This document shows positions 56,292-64,000 of a stretch of 64,000 nt of DNA, piece by piece (the first letter of the stretch is position 1; every line of letters starts with the position of its first letter). The notes below the pieces were generated by a model, which had not been told where the DNA came from, made no database searches, and worked only from the letters and a program-made list of their open reading frames with translations. The position numbers and the translations under genes were made by a program. Origin of the DNA: Paenibacillus sonchi (GTDB lineage: Bacteria > Bacillota > Bacilli > Paenibacillales > Paenibacillaceae); the NCBI RefSeq assembly GCF_016772475.1, contig NZ_CP068595.1:6262001-6326000 (forward strand). The letters are read 5' to 3'.

Positions 56292-56492
56292 AATAGAACT
56301 GCGCTTATCCGTGCAAGTAGAAACGGCTACGCCGTCCTTATTAGGAGCCTATGCTTCCGAAGCAGCGATACAGAGTATCGCTTTCAGGTACTCGTTTCAG
56401 CGAGAAATAGAAGGATAATTTATAGCGTGAAGCATAGAAATTCTTATATTTCAAAAAAGGACAGCCCCGGCTGTCCTTTTTGTTGATGTCTG
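56292..56492. repeat. Structured intergenic sequence
   Basis: The 201-base gap has a perfect hairpin GCGATAC-AGA-GTATCGC (56365-56381), an upstream CGGCTACGCCG-like inverted repeat, and a run around 56395-56450 that resembles intergenic repeats I recall from Paenibacillus. No second copy is in the window. A terminator ends it. Confidence 0.35.
56453..56481. terminator. Bidirectional terminator
   Basis: AAAAAGGACAGCC / GGCTGTCCTTTTT arms with a 2-4 base loop and T5 on the plus strand (A6 on the left gives T6 for the minus strand). It ends both the HExxxH gene and the convergent S66 peptidase gene. Confidence 0.9.
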
Positions 56493-57446
56493 CTATTCAT
56501 TAAAATACTGTGTTATTGTTCCTGCGCCTCCGGCAACCTTCACTTCGGCATAGGCTCCATTGATCAGCGTCATTTGCGGGGGAACATGGCCATAATCCAA
56601 ATCGTAAACAACCGGAACCTGCAATTCTCCGGACAGCTCCCTGTATACATCCTCCGCCGTATAATTTTCCATCGGTGTATTGGAGCCGCTTTTGCCGAAC
56701 ATAACCCCGGAGCAGTTATCGAACCAGCCCGCCAGCTTCATCTGCACCAGCGACCGCCGCAGATCTGCTGTGTTCAGTTCGCAATTCTCCAAATACCACA
56801 GGATGGGTTCCTGATGAATGAAGTTTTCTTGAAAACGCCGCACATCGCCGTAGGGTGTACCGATAATATGCCGGATGACATCGATGCAGCCGCCGAGCAG
56901 CCGGCCTTGGAGAGTGACCGCTTCGCCGGATACCGTCTTCCAGTCTGTTGGAGAGGAGCGCTGGATGACGGATTCTCCGCTTGCTGTGGACAACACGGTC
57001 TCCCACATCGCAGTAGTCTTATCTATAACCTCCCCGCGCAAATCCCCCAAACTGGGCCCATGCGCTGTTGCAATGCCCGTCCGGAGGGTGATCACCAGCA
57101 GCAGCAGGCTGATATCGGAAAAGCCCATGATCCACTTGTTCTTCACCTGGCTGAAATCGATATGCTCCAGCATCTCGATCAGCAGCTCTCCGCCCCATGG
57201 CGGAAGGATCAGATCCACCTCATCGCTAGTCATCATCTGATTAAATTCCTTGCCGCGCACGAGGCCGGAGGCTGATTTCGCCTTTTCATGCCGGAAGACG
57301 GTATCTCCGCAAAGGACATGATAACCTTTTTCCTCCATGCGGGTGATGGCTTGTCCGAACAGCTCCACAGATTGGGGGCCAACCCCCGCGGAGGCGGCGG
57401 TCACGCCTATGGCCGCCCCTTTTTTAATAACCGGGTATGTAATCAT
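56493..57446 (-). CDS. S66 family LD-carboxypeptidase-like protein
   Basis: A 317-residue S66 peptidase (LD-carboxypeptidase/MccF type) that would act on muropeptides or microcin-like nucleotides. The nucleophile-containing motif is IMGFSDISLLLL; GAAIGVTAASAGV precedes it. The ATG at 57446 (MITYPVIKKG) has AGGAGG upstream; the longer frame to 57491 lacks an RBS. Confidence 0.92.
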   Translation of the reverse strand: MITYPVIKKGAAIGVTAASAGVGPQSVELFGQAITRMEEKGYHVLCGDTVFRHEKAKSASGLVRGKEFNQMMTSDEVDLILPPWGGELLIEMLEHIDFSQVKNKWIMGFSDISLLLLVITLRTGIATAHGPSLGDLRGEVIDKTTAMWETVLSTASGESVIQRSSPTDWKTVSGEAVTLQGRLLGGCIDVIRHIIGTPYGDVRRFQENFIHQEPILWYLENCELNTADLRRSLVQMKLAGWFDNCSGVMFGKSGSNTPMENYTAEDVYRELSGELQVPVVYDLDYGHVPPQMTLINGAYAEVKVAGGAGTITQYFNE

Positions 57447-57512
57447 CTTAAGCCTCCTGTAACTTACGGGTCTTTCTTCATAGTCTATCATTCTTCCCCT
57501 TGCCCGGGAAAA

Positions 57513-57556
57513 GAAAAAACCGTTTCCACCAAGCGGTCAGCCTGAATGGAGACGGT
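57513..57556 (-). terminator. Terminator of the Sm-like gene
   Basis: On the minus strand ACCGTCTCCA pairs with TGGAAACGGT across a loop and is followed by T6. It ends the Sm-like paralogue 2 transcript. Confidence 0.78.
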
Positions 57557-57598
57557 CTATCGCGGTCACAGCACCGGGCCACTATTATAATCACATGA

Positions 57599-57949
57599 TC
57601 AGATCAGGGAAATGGCCAGCAGCTCGAATAATACCAGTGGCAGGATCGCATTGCCCGGGTAGGGATAAGGATACGGATACGGATAAGGATATGGGTTATA
57701 ATAGGGATTGTAGTAACCCCGCCCCATATCTGTGGGACAATCAACCATAAGATACATATGCTTGTTGTCCATTCCCGCAATGGTTCCTTCATGCACCTGA
57801 CCGTCAATCGTCTGTACGCTGACTTTGTGGTTTAAATATGGCCTGCAGGAGTGATGAAGCGACTCGCGGACTCCGTGCAGGTGCTGGACAACGGCGGGAT
57901 CGGCCTGGTAGATTACCGACGCAGGCTGGCCTGACTGATAGAATGACAT
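57599..57949 (-). CDS. Sm-like domain protein with hydrophobic tail, paralogue 2
   Basis: A 116-residue protein with a Sm-like core (NHKVSVQTIDGQVHEGTIAGMDNKHMYLMV), a long Tyr/Pro/Asn run (YNPYPYPYPYPYPYP), and a hydrophobic C-terminal tail LPLVLFELLAISLI. The tail and Sm core match the paralogue at 41848. GGAGG lies 10 bases before the ATG. Function unknown. Confidence 0.75.
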   Translation of the reverse strand: MSFYQSGQPASVIYQADPAVVQHLHGVRESLHHSCRPYLNHKVSVQTIDGQVHEGTIAGMDNKHMYLMVDCPTDMGRGYYNPYYNPYPYPYPYPYPYPGNAILPLVLFELLAISLI

Positions 57950-58029
57950 CGCTGGATGACCTCCGTAATTGGTTTTGCTCCATTCTATGCGGATGCCCAG
58001 GGCACGGTGCCTAATCCGGGGAAGCAGAT

Positions 58030-58377
58030 CTACGGAAGAGCCAGCTTCTCAACCCGGATGTTCACTACGCCAAGCGTCAGGCCGAGCATATTTTCCACTG
58101 CACTGCGGACGTTCTGCTGCACGCTTTTGCATACCTCTTGAATCGCGTATCCATAGTTAATAATGACTTGCAGATGAATGGCTACATCCTCTTCTGTAAC
58201 TTCCACAGACAATCCCTTCTTGCTGATTTTTCCGCCCAGGCGTTTGGCCAGATTTCCGGTAACCGTGCTGCCGGACATTCCTGCGATTCCCGGAGTATCC
58301 ATCACCGCATAGCCGATAATCGCCGATATTACCCGGTCGGAAATATTCACCAGACCTTTGTGAGAATCCTGTTCCAT
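58030..58377 (-). CDS. Asp23/Gls24 family envelope stress protein
   Basis: A 115-residue Asp23/YloU-like protein (KGLVNISDRVISAIIGYAVMDTPGIAGM; VAIHLQVIINYGYAIQEVCKSVQQNVRSAVENM). Family members respond to cell-envelope or alkaline stress. A GGAGGA RBS precedes the ATG. It sits between the AI-2E permease and the Sm-like gene. Confidence 0.92.
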   Translation of the reverse strand: MEQDSHKGLVNISDRVISAIIGYAVMDTPGIAGMSGSTVTGNLAKRLGGKISKKGLSVEVTEEDVAIHLQVIINYGYAIQEVCKSVQQNVRSAVENMLGLTLGVVNIRVEKLALP

Positions 58378-58416
58378 TCCTATTCCTCCTTAAGTATGGT
58401 TAGGCATCGCCCCGTT

Positions 58417-59523
58417 TTAATCCCCTGAATCCGCAGACAGCTGCGGCTCCTCCGGCCAGCGCTGGCGCATATACAGCTGATGCAGCTTGACCGTGATAAT
58501 TTTAAGCATCATATAGACCGGAATAATCAGCAGTATCCCGATAATACCGCCAAAGTCCCCTCCGGCCAGTACCAGAATGATCGTAGTCAGCGGATGGATA
58601 TCCAGGCTTTTTCCAAAAATATAGGGTGCCACCAGGTTATCCTGAATCTGCTGTGCGACAAGCACAACCACGATGGACCAGATTGCCGTCGAAGGCGACT
58701 CCATTAGTCCGATAATGAAAATGGGTACGGTGGACAGAATGGCTCCGATAAACGGGATAAAGTTCATCAGTACAGCCATCACTGTCAGCAGCAAGGCATA
58801 TGGAAGGCCAATGAGCAGAAAACCAAGATACATCAATACACCGAGCGCCAGATTTACCAGTACTCTGCCTACGATGAAATTGCTCATCGCCTCATCAATG
58901 TCCGCAACAACTCCCTCTCCTTCCTTATGGAAGCGTTTCGGGAAGAAGCTCACCACTTTTACGCCGAACTTTCCGCCTTCCTTAAGCATGTAGAATAACA
59001 GAATCGGGAAGGTAAAGAGCACTACTGCGAAATTGGATACAAAAGAGAACAGCTCAGACATAGAATTCGACAATAGCGAAAACCCTTTATTTAAGTAGTT
59101 CATCAGCTGCCCTGCCGGATTCATATTGGCCGGAATCAGTGAAGACAGCAGCTTGCTGTCCTCCAGCTTCGTGAGCTGTTCACCCAGCGCATTGAACACG
59201 TTTGGCATATTGTTGCCGAGATTCACCAGCTGGCTTTTTAATGAAGGCCAGACCCCTACACTGAAAGCCAGAAGCAGAACCGCGATGCTCAGATAGACCA
59301 GCAGGATGGCTGCCGTCCGGTTCAGCTTGCGTGACTCGAGCCAGTTGATCAGCGGCCGCAGGAGATAAAAGAAGAACACCGCCAGCATCAGAGGCACGAT
59401 GACCACACGGAACAAAGACAGTACGGGTGTAAAAATAAACTTCACCTGAGTGCCTAAGTAGATAATTCCCAGCACCAGCAGAACCGCAATACAAATGCGG
59501 ATAAACAAATTTAATTTGGCCAT
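58417..59523 (-). CDS. AI-2E family transporter-like membrane protein
   Basis: A 368-residue membrane protein with about eight hydrophobic segments in the AI-2E transporter superfamily layout, with the conserved ILLFYMLKEGGKF motif near residue 190 and GLPYALLLTVMAVLMNFIPFIGAILSTVP near residue 239. Substrates of this family vary. The ATG at 59523 has GGAGAGG upstream. Confidence 0.9.
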   Translation of the reverse strand: MAKLNLFIRICIAVLLVLGIIYLGTQVKFIFTPVLSLFRVVIVPLMLAVFFFYLLRPLINWLESRKLNRTAAILLVYLSIAVLLLAFSVGVWPSLKSQLVNLGNNMPNVFNALGEQLTKLEDSKLLSSLIPANMNPAGQLMNYLNKGFSLLSNSMSELFSFVSNFAVVLFTFPILLFYMLKEGGKFGVKVVSFFPKRFHKEGEGVVADIDEAMSNFIVGRVLVNLALGVLMYLGFLLIGLPYALLLTVMAVLMNFIPFIGAILSTVPIFIIGLMESPSTAIWSIVVVLVAQQIQDNLVAPYIFGKSLDIHPLTTIILVLAGGDFGGIIGILLIIPVYMMLKIITVKLHQLYMRQRWPEEPQLSADSGD

Positions 59524-59556
59524 GATCCTCTCCTTTTCTGAATTCATCCGTCCGCA

Positions 59557-60978
59557 CTATTTCGGAACCCGGATGGTAAATACCGTCGGTTCTCCCTCCC
59601 TGCTCGCAAGCTCCAGCGAACCGCCCATCTTCTCGGCGTTTTTCTTCGCGATGGATAACCCCAGCCCGGTTCCGCCGCTTGCGGTGCTGCGGGCTTCATC
59701 TCCCCGGACGAACGGGTCGAAGATCGTGGACCAGAGCTCCTTCGGAATGCCCACCCCATTGTCGGCAATCTCAATACGAATCTCTGTGTCCTCAGGAAAG
59801 ACGCTTACCCGCAGGTGTGTGCCGTTGGGATTGTAAGCCAGCGCATTAGAGATCAGATTATTAACAACACTTGCGAACAGCTCCGGATCATAATGGGCAT
59901 ACATTTCCTCTTCCGGAACCTGAAGCTGAAGCTGGAAGTCCTTTTGCTCGATTTCGCCGTAGGTGTCGGCAACGATCTCCCGCAGGTGATCCCCCAGCTC
60001 AAGCCGTTCCGTGCGGAGAATGAAATCCGGTGAGTCCAGCTTCAGCAGCTCCAGCATATGCTGGATCAGCTTGGTCACCTGCACGGATTTGCTGTAAATA
60101 TAATTCAAGTATTTCGTCTGCCGTTCAGGGTCGGTCCCCCGGCCCTCCATTAAGGCCTGTGCATAGCCCTGGATACTTGTAATCGGTGTTTTCAGATCAT
60201 GAGACAGGTCTACCATCAGCCGCTGCTTGCTTTTTTCGGCCCGCCGCTTCTCTTCCGTAGTCTTCTCAATCACATCGGCCATGTAATTGAAGCTTTCCCC
60301 GATCCGCAGAAATTCCGTCTCCGCATACAGGGCAATCCGCGTGCTGTAGTGCCCCTCCATCATCTGCTTCAGTCCGAGATTCAGCACCCGCAGCGGCTTC
60401 TTGATGCGTCTGGTGACCCAATAGCTATATACAAAAATCAGCAGCAGTATGAGCCCGCTGACCAAAAATACGTAGAAAAATACAGAATGGTTCAAATAGG
60501 AAACCAGCAATTCATTATCAATGGACACTTTGATCACATCGCGGGGGATTTTGAGCAGCAGCCAGGCTGCCTGCCCGTCTCCCTCTATTTTGGCAATCGA
60601 ATAATAATAAGGCTGATCCTTACGGTTCTCCAGACCCAGGAATAAACGGTCTTCATCGTAAGATCGGATCTGGTCCTCCTTATCTCCAACGACGCGGATC
60701 ACTTGCTTATTGGAATCAAGCAGCTCCAGCCAGCCTCCGCTGTGCAGCAGTTGGGCGCTCCGCGGCCCTTCGCCCAGCTCATCGAGATATTGACCGGCTT
60801 CGACCGGAAGATTCGGGTCTGTGAGCCGCTTGTCAAGAATCATGTGGGTGATATCCTTCTGGATAAAAAGATAGACTCCAAGCACAAGCAGCAACAGCAT
60901 GCAGTTGAACAGCAGAAAATCCAGGGTGAGCGATGTCTGCAGCGGACGGTTGTCTCTACTTTTCCACGGGTGCTTCAA
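59557..60978 (-). CDS. Sensor histidine kinase
   Basis: A 473-residue two-component kinase. It has membrane helices at about 17-35 and 165-187 around an extracytoplasmic sensor domain, a HAMP-like segment (RRIKKPLRVLNLGLKQMMEGHYSTRI), the phospho-acceptor H in MVDLSHDLKTPITSIQGYAQ, and ATPase boxes (DNGVGIP; GGTGLGLSIAKKNA). It follows the response regulator with a 23-base overlap, forming one operon. The signal is unknown. Confidence 0.95.
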   Translation of the reverse strand: MKHPWKSRDNRPLQTSLTLDFLLFNCMLLLLVLGVYLFIQKDITHMILDKRLTDPNLPVEAGQYLDELGEGPRSAQLLHSGGWLELLDSNKQVIRVVGDKEDQIRSYDEDRLFLGLENRKDQPYYYSIAKIEGDGQAAWLLLKIPRDVIKVSIDNELLVSYLNHSVFFYVFLVSGLILLLIFVYSYWVTRRIKKPLRVLNLGLKQMMEGHYSTRIALYAETEFLRIGESFNYMADVIEKTTEEKRRAEKSKQRLMVDLSHDLKTPITSIQGYAQALMEGRGTDPERQTKYLNYIYSKSVQVTKLIQHMLELLKLDSPDFILRTERLELGDHLREIVADTYGEIEQKDFQLQLQVPEEEMYAHYDPELFASVVNNLISNALAYNPNGTHLRVSVFPEDTEIRIEIADNGVGIPKELWSTIFDPFVRGDEARSTASGGTGLGLSIAKKNAEKMGGSLELASREGEPTVFTIRVPK

Positions 60979-61660
60979 TTTTGTACCCCAATCCCCTGAT
61001 CGTCTTCAGGTATTCCGGCTTCTTGGAATCGCGCTCGATCTTATCGCGGATATTGCTGATATGCACCATAATACTGTTGTCTTCATAAACATAGAAGTCT
61101 TCCCAGACGGCTTCATAAATCTTTTTGCGGGTGAATACCCGGCCCGGCTGCTCCATCAGAAGCTCCAGGATTTTGTATTCCGTAGAGGTCAGTGCAACCG
61201 GTTCTCCGTCCACCTCAACCTGACAGCTGCTCCGGTCAAGCAGCAACCGTCCGAGCACAATCTGCTCCTTCTTCTTCTCCTGGACGGCCGGAGCATCGAA
61301 CTCATGGACCCGCCGCAGCATGGAACCTACACGGGCAACGATTTCCAGCGGGTTGAACGGCTTGGAGATATAATCATCCGCTCCCAGTTCAAGGCCCAGG
61401 ATTTTATCATGGTATTGGCTTTTGGCTGATAGAAACAGCACTGGAAAATGATCATTTTCACGGATTCGCTTGAGCAGCTGCAGCCCGTCCATACCCGGCA
61501 TCATAATATCGAGAATCGCCAGGTCCACGGTGTGGCTCTGCATCAGCTTCAAAGCTTCGTTCCCGTTCTGTGCTTGCAAAATGTTGTATTCCTTCTCCAG
61601 ATACAGCTGCAGAAGCTCAACAATCTCCAATTCATCGTCGGCAATCAGAATGGTGTACAT
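60956..61660 (-). CDS. OmpR/PhoB-type response regulator
   Basis: A 234-residue transcription factor: receiver domain with D8/D9, phospho-acceptor D51 in AILDIMMPGMDG and lysine in YISKPFNPLE; C-terminal winged helix (LELLMEQPGRVFTRKKIYEAVWE; NSIMVHISNIRDKIERDSKKPEYLKTIRGLGYKIE). It partners with the downstream kinase. It may autoregulate but no binding site is obvious. Confidence 0.96.
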   Translation of the reverse strand: MYTILIADDELEIVELLQLYLEKEYNILQAQNGNEALKLMQSHTVDLAILDIMMPGMDGLQLLKRIRENDHFPVLFLSAKSQYHDKILGLELGADDYISKPFNPLEIVARVGSMLRRVHEFDAPAVQEKKKEQIVLGRLLLDRSSCQVEVDGEPVALTSTEYKILELLMEQPGRVFTRKKIYEAVWEDFYVYEDNSIMVHISNIRDKIERDSKKPEYLKTIRGLGYKIEAPVEK

Positions 61661-61771
61661 GGTGAATCCCCCTCTATCTTTTCCCGCAAGGCGCGTTAAT
61701 TGTAACTATAGCCTGCCATTCTTAATCCAGTCTAAACCAAATCTAAAGAAAAGATAAAGTTTTATGATACA

Positions 61772-61796
61772 AAAAAACCGCACACCGGGCGGGTTT
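61772..61796 (-). terminator. Terminator after degV
   Basis: AACCCGC / GCGGTT arms around a 7-base loop, followed on the minus strand by T7. It ends the degV transcript. Confidence 0.85.
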
Positions 61797-61833
61797 CCGG
61801 GTACGGCCTTCCTGACAGCGTGAAGAGCGGGTG

Positions 61834-62673
61834 TTAAAAAGCCACGCCGATTCCGCCTTCGCCCGCATAGGTGCCCATCACAGGTCCCATACTGGAAAAT
61901 AGGATCTCTTTGAAGGGATGCTTTTCCAGAATCCGCTCCTTGATCTCCTGCGCCAGCTTCTCGCAGTTGCTGTGCACAATGGCAATCACCGCTTTTTCGT
62001 AATCATGCTGTTTGTGTTCCAGCTTTGCCAGCAGGTGACTCAACGCTTTGGGAAGCCCGCGTGTTTTTTCTACCACCTCAACGGTCCCTTCGTCGCTGAT
62101 TTTCAGCAGCAGCTTGATGTTCAGCACAGAAGCCACTGCTCCGGACAGCCGGTTCAGCCGCCCGCCCTTGATCACATTCTCCAGCGTATCCAGCGTAAAG
62201 TATGCGTTCACTTCCCCGATCTTATCCAGAACCATCTGCTTAAGCTCCGCCAGACCGGAGCAGGTCAGCGACCATTTGGCGGCAAAAGCGACAATGAGGG
62301 ACAGGCCCCCCGAAAAGTTCTTCGAATCTATGATCTCAATCGCATTCGAATGGCCTTCTTCTTCGTACATTTCCTTGGCGATCACCGCCGTCTGATAAGT
62401 GCTGCTTATATTAGAGGACATACAGATAACCACAATATCGGTGCCCGGTTCCACTTGTTTGAATTTGTTCAGGAATACCTGCGGACTGGGGCAGGCTGTT
62501 TTGGGCAGCTCCTTGGATTCGCGCATTTTAGCATAAAAAACCTGGGTATCCGTATCCTCCGGCATCAGCTCATGACCGAAGTGAACCGGCAAATGAACGA
62601 TGTCAATATTAAATTTTTCCACATACTCCAGGGGTAAGTCCGAACCGCTATCCGTAATAATCTTGATGGGCAT
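61834..62673 (-). CDS. DegV family fatty acid-binding protein
   Basis: A 279-residue DegV/FakB-like protein that binds fatty acids. Family motifs: KIITDSGSDLPLEY, TACPSPQVFLNKF (T-x-P region), ICMSSNISSTYQTA, IIDSKNFSGG and VIKGGRLNRLSG. It presents fatty acids to a kinase in Gram-positive bacteria. No fakA is nearby. Confidence 0.93.
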   Translation of the reverse strand: MPIKIITDSGSDLPLEYVEKFNIDIVHLPVHFGHELMPEDTDTQVFYAKMRESKELPKTACPSPQVFLNKFKQVEPGTDIVVICMSSNISSTYQTAVIAKEMYEEEGHSNAIEIIDSKNFSGGLSLIVAFAAKWSLTCSGLAELKQMVLDKIGEVNAYFTLDTLENVIKGGRLNRLSGAVASVLNIKLLLKISDEGTVEVVEKTRGLPKALSHLLAKLEHKQHDYEKAVIAIVHSNCEKLAQEIKERILEKHPFKEILFSSMGPVMGTYAGEGGIGVAF

Positions 62674-62838
62674 GAGGGTGCGCTCCTTTCAATTCTGTTT
62701 CATTATAGCTACCCTGATACGCGATCAATAGTACATTTTATAACTTGTCAAACAGCCCGTTTTATGCTACCTGATCTTTCTTAACGTATCCTGATGTGAT
62801 ATGGTGGAAGCATAAGCCTACAGAAATGGAGTGTAATC

Positions 62839-63054
62839 ATGAGCAAGGGAAGAGTATGGAACAAAGGCAAGCATAACGGACGGGGCCTGTCGAAGAAGAA
62901 TATAGCGGCAGAGGTAACAGATAACAAGTCACAGCCTGCGCCGGCCCCTGAGGAAAGCTTTATTCCGCGCATTGATACGGTCAAGCCGATGAACCGAAGC
63001 AACTGGGTAACCCGGCCGGCACGGGTGGTGCCGAAGGAACCGGAGAATACATAA
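62839..63054 (+). CDS. Small basic hypothetical protein
   Basis: 71 residues, Lys/Arg/Pro-rich (MSKGRVWNKGKHNGRGLSKKNI), with no membrane segment. GGAG lies 7 bases upstream. No family recognised; coding status is likely given the RBS. Confidence 0.55.
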   Translation: MSKGRVWNKGKHNGRGLSKKNIAAEVTDNKSQPAPAPEESFIPRIDTVKPMNRSNWVTRPARVVPKEPENT

Positions 63055-63065
63055 TGATCCGTGAT

Positions 63066-63107
63066 ATAAAAAAGGGATGAACCGTGTATTGCCGCGGCTC
63101 ATCCCTT
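63066..63107 (-). terminator. Terminator for the hydantoinase-like gene
   Basis: AAGGGATGA pairs with TCATCCCTT across an 18-base loop. On the minus strand T6 follows the stem, so it ends the gene at 63132. Confidence 0.85.
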
Positions 63108-63131
63108 ACTGGTTGATGGGGCTGAATTAAT

Positions 63132-64000
63132 TCAGCCCTCTTTTAGCTGCCGGAGTTCTGCCGTTTTGCGGTCATCGACCGCAAACCCTCCATCGACACG
63201 AACAATCCCTACGCCATACTCCCGTTCTGCTCCTTCGACAGACACGATACCGTTCAGAACATCCTCCAGCACTTTGCCCGGCTCCCGAAGCAGCGGATTT
63301 CCCCAGCCTCCGCCTCCGGCACGGTGGAATGTAATGATGCCGCCCGGTTCCATGTGTACATGAAAAGCTGTTTCCCGGACTTCAAGAGGGGCTGATTGGC
63401 CGTCGCCGAGTACCACCAGATTCGCAGGCGCGTCGCCGCCCCCGCATAAACCGCGGGTTGTGTTGCGTACCCCGGCCATCATCACACTGGTGTAGCTTGG
63501 CTCAAGATGCTGTATTTTCACTTCAAGTCCCGGCGCACCGCGGTATTGACCGGCTCCCGTATAATCTGCGGCATATTCATGCTTAAGCACACGGCTTGGA
63601 TACTGGAGTTCATTCATCTCAATGGAAGGCAGGATCACCCCGGTCATTACCGGCGGATACAATCCCCAGCCATCGGTTTCGAAGGCGCCTCCGGCCCCGC
63701 CCGTATAGCCGAAAAAGTTCAGATTGACCCATGGACGCCCATCTTCATAGGTTCCGTTAGTATACGCCAGCGGCAGCTTATGCGCATTGACGCCTGCTCT
63801 TTCAGGCGCACACTGGGAGATCGCAAGGAGAACGGCTTCGGCAATTTCAGCACCCACACAGGCTGTGGCATGCCCGCATGGGGCCGGCAGGCGCGGATTG
63901 ACCACCGTGCCTTCAGGAGCCGTAACCTTGACCGGATTCATGTACCCTTCATTGATCGGTATGCTCTCGTCACAGCAGGTGGAGACCGCAACAAAAGCAA
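63132..64000 (-). CDS. Hydantoinase B/oxoprolinase family protein (5' end outside window)
   Basis: The frame is open to the window edge and encodes the C-terminal region of a HyuB-type ATP-dependent hydantoinase/oxoprolinase, with VKVTAPEGTVVNPRLPAPCGHATACVGAEIAE, LNFFGYTGGAGGAFETDGW, GAGQYRGAPG and HRAGGGGWGNP. The family is usually over 500 residues, so half or more is missing. It would act on hydantoins or 5-oxoproline-like substrates. Confidence 0.9.
   Translation of the reverse strand, partial: AFVAVSTCCDESIPINEGYMNPVKVTAPEGTVVNPRLPAPCGHATACVGAEIAEAVLLAISQCAPERAGVNAHKLPLAYTNGTYEDGRPWVNLNFFGYTGGAGGAFETDGWGLYPPVMTGVILPSIEMNELQYPSRVLKHEYAADYTGAGQYRGAPGLEVKIQHLEPSYTSVMMAGVRNTTRGLCGGGDAPANLVVLGDGQSAPLEVRETAFHVHMEPGGIITFHRAGGGGWGNPLLREPGKVLEDVLNGIVSVEGAEREYGVGIVRVDGGFAVDDRKTAELRQLKEG

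Overview
The window looks like a chromosomal segment of a Paenibacillus-like bacterium (Firmicutes, Bacillales). The evidence is the Bacillus-type gene order (ylxM-ffh-rpsP-khpA-rimM-trmD ... rplS-lepB-rbgA-rnhB-ylqG-ylqH ... sucCD-dprA-topA-trmFO-hslVU-fla/che), strong AGGAGG ribosome binding sites, many TTG and GTG starts, roughly 50% GC and ohrR/ohrA-type genes. No recognisable phage or transposase gene is present.

Layout. 1-19752 (minus strand): the first half of the fla/che operon, read from flgB down to flhA (cut by the window edge). It covers the rod (flgB, flgC, fliE), MS-ring and switch (fliF, fliG, fliM, fliY), export ATPase complex (fliH, fliI, fliJ), hook assembly (fliK, flgD, flgE, flbD), fliL, cheY and the export gate (fliO, fliP, fliQ, fliR, flhB, flhA). 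20131-29294 (minus): hslUV, trmFO, topA, dprA, sucD, sucC. 29644-30684: divergent ohrR/ohrA. 30779-36662 (minus): comM, a phosphoesterase, a zinc-ribbon protein, yraN, ylqH, ylqG. 37216-40078 (minus): rnhB, rbgA, lepB, rplS. 40.2-45.1 kb: an accessory block between rplS and trmD, with plus-strand genes (a lipoprotein, an AraC regulator, small membrane proteins), a tRNA-Pro, a probable structured RNA and a cluster of tiny overlapping ORFs. 45180-49425 (minus): trmD, rimM, khpA, rpsP, ffh, ylxM. 49.8-64 kb: mixed genes including a hemolysin III homologue, an M32 carboxypeptidase, a carbonic anhydrase, a YxcD homologue, a phosphohistidine phosphatase-type gene with a HExxxH protein, an S66 peptidase, Asp23, an AI-2E-type permease, a two-component system, DegV and the end of a hydantoinase B-like gene.

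Most notable observations. (1) Five genes (flhB, trmFO, comM, a phosphoesterase and a carbonic anhydrase) are each broken by the apparent loss of one base in a 4-5 base homopolymer, which looks like systematic sequence error rather than decay. (2) Three copies of a short intergenic element with about 17-bp terminal inverted repeats (22148, 36910, 49571), one internally deleted, resemble a MITE family. (3) A roughly 155-nt transcript-like region at 44540-44695 has nested stems, a possible alternative pairing and a terminator, but no downstream gene. (4) Three tiny, overlapping, RBS-preceded ORFs lie at 44789-45077. (5) Two similar structured leaders precede the carbonic anhydrase and a membrane protein gene. 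(6) Two paralogous Sm-like proteins share hydrophobic C-terminal tails. All functions are inferred from reading the sequence; no database search was run.
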